From RGIG5327 sp045612485 (GTDB lineage: Bacteria > Verrucomicrobiota > Lentisphaeria > Victivallales > UBA1829), in assembly GCA_045612485.1 (NCBI GenBank), contig JAZKZE010000012.1, positions 1 to 9,825 of the forward strand: 9,825 nucleotides of DNA. The letters run 5' to 3'. The stretch's first letter is position 1. Each line of letters starts with the position of its first letter. The position numbers and the translations under genes are program-made. Below are positions 6,261-9,825 of this stretch, one piece after another. Below the pieces are notes generated by a model. That model searched no databases, was not told the origin of the DNA, and saw nothing but the letters and a program-made list of their open reading frames with translations.

Positions 6261-7540
6261 TATTTTACTTCCGGCAATTCTTCCCAGGAGGTGGTATAGT
6301 GTTTTGTAAGCATATTTCTTTTCATCGTCCAGGGTTTTTCTATCCCTTCTGAAAGATGAAAAAGAGTTTTTCTACCATATTTTTTATTGATAAGATCCAG
6401 TGCCGCAGACAAGTTGGAATCCCGTTCCTCTTTTGCGTGATCGGCAAAAAGATCCCCTTGAAAGTTTACCGTACTTTCCAGTCCGAAATAGATGATCCCT
6501 GCTTTCTTATAACGGCGTCCGGCAATGAAAATACCTTTCAGGTGCGGCGTAAGAAAGGAGAGAATATTACTTGTATGGTTGGTGGGAGCGGGAAAAATCA
6601 CTGTTGTTGCGGTACAGCCTCCGGGAAGAGGGGAGGGGGAATATTCCGGATAATATTGATAATATATATTCATTCCGCTTGCACTCTGCTGTTCCTTCCG
6701 CAGTTTTTCCGCTCCGGATGCTGCATAGGAACAGACTGCCTGGGTAAGCTCTTCAAGAGATGTCACCGCCTGACCGAATGAACGGGAACAGGTGACGGAT
6801 TTGGAAAGAGCATTGGCGTCTTCCTGCTCAAAAAGATTTTCCCCTCTTAATTCCCTTGAAGTTTTTGCCAGAGTGATATTAAAGTTTTTCCGCAGGAAAC
6901 TCTCGTCGGCACAGGCTAATTTCCACGCCGTTCTTATGCCCCATCTTTCCAGTTTGGGGGCAAGTCTTCTTCCTACTCCCCATACTTCCGAAACCGGAAG
7001 AGTTGTCAGAATGTTTTCCGGATCTTCCGGCATGACAAATACCCCTTCAGCGGATTTTTTTCCGATATGATTGGCGATCTTTGCCAGAGTCTTACTGGGG
7101 GCAAAGCCCACGCCGCAGGGGATCCCGATCCATTGCAGAATGGTACTTCTTACCAGTTTTCCCAATTCTGTATAGTATTGATGCCCTGTCCGGTTATGGG
7201 GCAGGGGGACAGGATCTTTTATGTGGATAAAGGCTTCATCAATGGAATACTGTTCCACATCCGGGGAAAATTCATACAGAACGGAAATGATCCTTCTGGA
7301 AAGATCCCCGTAAAGCTCATAGTTGCTGGAACGGAATATGAGTCCATACTTTTTTTCCAGACCTTTCAACTGGAAATAAGGGGTTCCCATGGCAATATTC
7401 AATGCTTTAAATTCATTGGAACGGCTGATACAGCATCCGTCATTATTGGATAGAACTGCCACAGGCTTTCCTTCCAGAGAGGGATCGAAAACCCTTTCAC
7501 AGGAAACAAAAAAATTATTGCCGTCCACAAGTCCGATCAT
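6260..7540 (-). CDS. umuC: DNA polymerase V catalytic subunit, UmuC-type Y-family polymerase
   Basis: A 426-residue full-length UmuC homologue, a translesion DNA polymerase that copies past damaged bases. MIGLVDGNNFF at the N-terminus gives catalytic Asp6, and YSIDEAF gives D101 and E102, the same numbering as E. coli UmuC. SNNDGCCISR and RSSNYELYGDLS are close copies of E. coli blocks. The steric-gate position that is Tyr11 in E. coli UmuC is Phe11 here. QGDLF at 361-365 fits the beta-clamp-binding QxxLF motif. The C-terminus (about 376-424, ending YTTSWEELP) matches the DUF4113 tail specific to UmuC. An in-frame TAG upstream leaves ATG 7540 as the start; its ribosome site is weak. It begins 32 bases after the ABC exporter gene and probably shares its transcript. 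No umuD partner is present, so UmuD' must come from elsewhere or is dispensable. SOS control is likely by family, but I recognise no known LexA box. Confidence 0.95.
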   Translation of the reverse strand: MIGLVDGNNFFVSCERVFDPSLEGKPVAVLSNNDGCCISRSNEFKALNIAMGTPYFQLKGLEKKYGLIFRSSNYELYGDLSRRIISVLYEFSPDVEQYSIDEAFIHIKDPVPLPHNRTGHQYYTELGKLVRSTILQWIGIPCGVGFAPSKTLAKIANHIGKKSAEGVFVMPEDPENILTTLPVSEVWGVGRRLAPKLERWGIRTAWKLACADESFLRKNFNITLAKTSRELRGENLFEQEDANALSKSVTCSRSFGQAVTSLEELTQAVCSYAASGAEKLRKEQQSASGMNIYYQYYPEYSPSPLPGGCTATTVIFPAPTNHTSNILSFLTPHLKGIFIAGRRYKKAGIIYFGLESTVNFQGDLFADHAKEERDSNLSAALDLINKKYGRKTLFHLSEGIEKPWTMKRNMLTKHYTTSWEELPEVK

Positions 7541-7572
7541 GGTTGTTCCGTCTATCTTTATTGCTTTATGAT

Positions 7573-9312
7573 TCAGGAAAGATCCATGCCGGAAAGATCT
7601 TTTTTCTGCATTCTGCCGCCGGAAAGATCTATAACACAGTCACAGTTTTTTATGGTGCTTAATCTGTGGGCGATAATCAGCATGGTAAGTTTTCCCTGAA
7701 GGAAACCGATGGATTCCATAAAGGCTTTTTCTGTTTCATTATCCAGGGCACTGGTGGCTTCATCCAGTACAAGGAACTGCGGATCATGGTAGAGGGCGCG
7801 GGCGATCCCCAATCTCTGACGCTGACCGCCGGAAAGACGCAGTCCATTTTCCCCGATAAGGGTTTGGACTCCTTGATCCAGTGCGGAAACAAAATCCCAT
7901 GCCTGTGCCATTTTCAGACATTTTTCCAGCTTTTTGTGATCCACATCCTCCGGTTTGATGCCGAATGCCACGTTGGCAGCAATGGTGTCATCAAAGAGAT
8001 GTATGTGCTGCGGGACATAGCCGGCAAGATACCGCCATGCTTTAAGGTTATCTTTTACAGGAACATCATCCACATATATTTCCCCGGAAGATGGCTGAAG
8101 CAAGCCGGTAATAATATCCGCAAGAGTGGTTTTCCCGCAGCCTGTTTTACCGATAAAGGCACAGGAAGAATTTTTCGGAATGGTAAAGGAAATATCTTTC
8201 AGGATCGTTTTGCCGGGAAGATAGCCGAAGGAGATATTTTTTACTTCAATGGAATTATGGAAAGAAAACGGGGTATTTTTTTCTTCTGTATTTTCTGCCG
8301 GTATATTAAATAGATCAAACAATATCCCGTCAAATGACTGGGCAAGGATCTTTACATTTGTATAATTGTACTGGATCCGGGAGAAGGAGGGCATCAGACG
8401 GATGAGGGCAATACAGATAAGAGAAAGTTTCAGAAGAATGCTTGTGTTGGAAACATTGAAAAAGATAAAGGCGATCAGTAAAAGCATCGCTCCGGCTACC
8501 ATGGTGAATTCAATAACAAAACGGGGAGCCTGATTGAAAACAGCGATCTTTTCTGAAAATTTTTTCTGTCTGGCTACTGCATTGGAATGTAGTGCGGCAA
8601 AGTTATTCTCACAGCCGTAAAGTTTTACTTCTTTCATACTTGTGAAGGTTTCCATAATGATTTTATTTGCCTGGATCGTGGCAGAATATTCCTGCTTCCC
8701 CAGTTCATTTCCATACCGTTTAACAACAAAAACGATAAAAAACAAACCCGCGGCGGCAACAAAAAGAACAGCCAGGGTTGCTCCCGGTGTGAAAATAAAA
8801 AGAGAGATAAAAATAAAAGTTATACAGATAAATTCTGTAATGAGAAGCATGATGGAGGTAAAAAAAGCAGGAAAAGAACTTTTCATCTGATTCAGATTGG
8901 AAAAGATCTCTGCCGAATTTTTATTGAGATGGTAGAGATAAGGAGCTTTTACATAGGCAGCAAAAAGTCTTTCCTCCATTTTTTTGCTGATACGGTTGGA
9001 AAATCCTGCCTGTAATTTTGTGAGAAAAAGGAAAAATACTGTTTTAATGAAAAATAATCCGCTTACCAGAAGACACATTACAAGCATGAACTGTTTATTG
9101 GAGGATGGGGCGACTATTCTGTAAATCAGGTTCAATAGTTTATTATCCTGCAACAGAACCGGATTGGTCAATGCCGCAATGATGGGCAGAACAAGCCCTA
9201 TGCCCATAAGTTCCAGATAGGCTCCTGTACTCATCAGGACAAGAAGAAAGAAAAAGAAAAATTTTTCTTTCTTTTCCAGTAAAGACCATATTTGTTTCAG
9301 AAAAGTTACCAT
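7573..9312 (-). CDS. ABC exporter with fused membrane and ATPase domains, PglK/MsbA-like
   Basis: A 579-residue half-transporter that would act as a dimer in the inner membrane. Residues 1-330 hold about six helices, beginning with a Phe-rich helix (20-27) and YLELMGIGLVLPIIAALTNP, a pattern typical of PglK-type flippases for lipid-linked oligosaccharides. The ATPase domain starts near 355 and is complete: Walker A GKTGCGKT (388-395), signature LSGGQ (493-497), Walker B VLDEA with Glu518 as catalytic base, and the H-loop IIAHRLS. All catalytic residues are intact. Export of a lipid-linked glycan or lipid is inferred from similarity; no glycosyltransferase genes are adjacent. ATG 9312 is fixed by an in-frame TGA just upstream; its ribosome site is weak. 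The C-terminus repeats Asp-Leu-Ser three times in 19 residues. It is first in a unit with umuC, behind a consensus promoter. Confidence 0.92.
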   Translation of the reverse strand: MVTFLKQIWSLLEKKEKFFFFFLLVLMSTGAYLELMGIGLVLPIIAALTNPVLLQDNKLLNLIYRIVAPSSNKQFMLVMCLLVSGLFFIKTVFFLFLTKLQAGFSNRISKKMEERLFAAYVKAPYLYHLNKNSAEIFSNLNQMKSSFPAFFTSIMLLITEFICITFIFISLFIFTPGATLAVLFVAAAGLFFIVFVVKRYGNELGKQEYSATIQANKIIMETFTSMKEVKLYGCENNFAALHSNAVARQKKFSEKIAVFNQAPRFVIEFTMVAGAMLLLIAFIFFNVSNTSILLKLSLICIALIRLMPSFSRIQYNYTNVKILAQSFDGILFDLFNIPAENTEEKNTPFSFHNSIEVKNISFGYLPGKTILKDISFTIPKNSSCAFIGKTGCGKTTLADIITGLLQPSSGEIYVDDVPVKDNLKAWRYLAGYVPQHIHLFDDTIAANVAFGIKPEDVDHKKLEKCLKMAQAWDFVSALDQGVQTLIGENGLRLSGGQRQRLGIARALYHDPQFLVLDEATSALDNETEKAFMESIGFLQGKLTMLIIAHRLSTIKNCDCVIDLSGGRMQKKDLSGMDLS

Positions 9313-9350
9313 AAGATCCGTTCAGAAATGTATTTATTTTATATTTTTTG

Positions 9351-9365
9351 ATAAGGCATCCTTAT
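9351..9365 (-). promoter_or_regulatory. Perfect dyad over the predicted transcription start (possible operator)
   Basis: ATAAGG and CCTTAT form an exact 6-base inverted repeat around a 3-base centre. It abuts the -10 box of the exporter-umuC promoter and covers the expected +1. Such placement is common for repressor sites. It could instead be a small hairpin at the 5' end of the transcript. No known regulator is recognised. Confidence 0.45.
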
Positions 9366-9394
9366 ATTATACTTCTTTCAGGAGGATTTGTCAA
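9366..9394 (-). promoter_or_regulatory. Consensus sigma70 promoter of the exporter-umuC unit
   Basis: Read leftward, TTGACA (9394-9389) and TATAAT (9371-9366) are both exact consensus hexamers with the ideal 17-base spacer. Transcription should begin near 9359, giving a leader of about 47 bases before ATG 9312. It lies directly downstream of the pyrC terminator, so the exporter and umuC form a separate unit. Confidence 0.9.
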
Positions 9395-9452
9395 GGGGGA
9401 TTTTCACCGGTTCCGGAAAAAGGAAAAATATAATGAAATCAGTTGCCGGAAT

Positions 9453-9485
9453 AAAAAAGCGGGTCACACAGAATATGTGACCCGC
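9453..9485 (-). terminator. Intrinsic terminator of pyrC
   Basis: GCGGGTCACA (9459-9468) and TGTGACCCGC (9476-9485) form a perfect 10-base-pair stem with a 7-base loop. Read leftward, it is followed at once by TTTTTT (complement of 9453-9458). It begins 21 bases past the pyrC stop. The 11-base word GCCGGAATAAA flanks it as a direct repeat (9445-9455 and 9484-9494). Confidence 0.93.
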
Positions 9486-9505
9486 CGGAATAAATAAAAT
9501 ATTCT

Positions 9506-9825
9506 TTATTCTTCTTCAGGCAATCCTGCAATGGTACTGTAAACACATTTGCCATCTACGATCGTGGCAGCGGCACAGCCTTTTGCCTTGTATCCGCCGA
9601 AGGGGGTATTGCGTCCTTTGGAACGGAAGGTTTCAGGATCCACTGTAAATTCCTTTTCTGTATCAAGGATCGTTATATCCGCCGCTCTGCCGATTTCCAG
9701 AGTACCGATGGGCAGGCCCAGAACTTCCGCAGGACCGGTAGTGAATTTGGCGATCAGCTGGGGGAGCGTAAGATATTTTTTGTGGTAGAGTTCCGTAAGA
9801 GAAACCGGAACCGCCGTTTCCAATC
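9506..9825 (-). CDS. pyrC: Dihydroorotase, C-terminal part (5' end outside window)
   Basis: The last 105 residues of a dihydroorotase, the zinc amidohydrolase that closes carbamoyl-aspartate to dihydroorotate in pyrimidine synthesis. The visible part begins at LETAVP, the block following the metal-site region in class I enzymes. It continues with LIAKFTTGPAEVLGLPIGTLEIGRAADITILD, then FRSKGRNTPFGGYKAKGCAAATIVDGKCVY, the typical end of bacterial PyrC/PyrX-class proteins. The metal ligands lie outside the window, so a non-catalytic paralogue cannot be ruled out. The first in-frame codon seen (TTG at 9823) encodes an internal Leu and is not a start. The gene ends in an acidic LPEEE tail, then a strong terminator. 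Confidence 0.9.
   Translation of the reverse strand, partial: LETAVPVSLTELYHKKYLTLPQLIAKFTTGPAEVLGLPIGTLEIGRAADITILDTEKEFTVDPETFRSKGRNTPFGGYKAKGCAAATIVDGKCVYSTIAGLPEEE

Noticed and set aside
9380..9385. A perfect AGGAGG ribosome site on the plus strand.
   Set aside because: It falls in the spacer of the leftward consensus promoter and no open rightward frame starts at a suitable distance.
9429..9434. A TATAAT on the plus strand as a possible rightward promoter.
   Set aside because: There is no fitting -35 box 16-18 bases upstream and no rightward gene follows; it lies in the region downstream of pyrC.

Overview
The window carries seven genes in two convergent groups. Four run rightward (bases 2-6171) and three run leftward (6260-9825). 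The two groups meet at a nested terminator near 6180-6260. The outermost genes are cut by the window edges. No RNA gene, mobile element, CRISPR array or phage gene is visible. The mix of housekeeping genes (RluA-type pseudouridine synthase, dihydroorotase) with a large secreted DUF4838 / CBM9-like protein points to a Gram-negative, glycan-degrading bacterium. A member of the PVC group such as a gut Lentisphaerota (Victivallis-like) is my best guess, but no marker here proves it.

Rightward half: the C-terminal part of an RluA-family rRNA pseudouridine synthase; a gene for a divergent PHP-domain protein with its own sigma70-type promoter and a codon bias suggesting high expression; a strong GC-rich hairpin; an OppB/DppB-like ABC permease with no partner genes beside it; an AT-rich 190-base gap rich in dyad symmetry; and a 966-residue exported protein with a DUF4838 (GH163-related) core, a CBM9-like domain and a C-terminal beta-sandwich-like region.

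Leftward half: pyrC (C-terminal third or less) ends in a strong intrinsic terminator. It is followed by a textbook consensus promoter (TTGACA, 17-base spacer, TATAAT) with a perfect 15-base dyad over the expected start point. This promoter should drive a PglK/MsbA-like ABC exporter and, 32 bases further on, a full-length umuC DNA polymerase V catalytic subunit. No umuD is present in the window.

I see no convincing wholly new multi-gene system. The best leads are the PHP-like protein with altered metal-site motifs, the exporter-umuC unit under a consensus promoter with an operator-like dyad, and the multidomain cysteine-rich DUF4838 protein with a structured leader.
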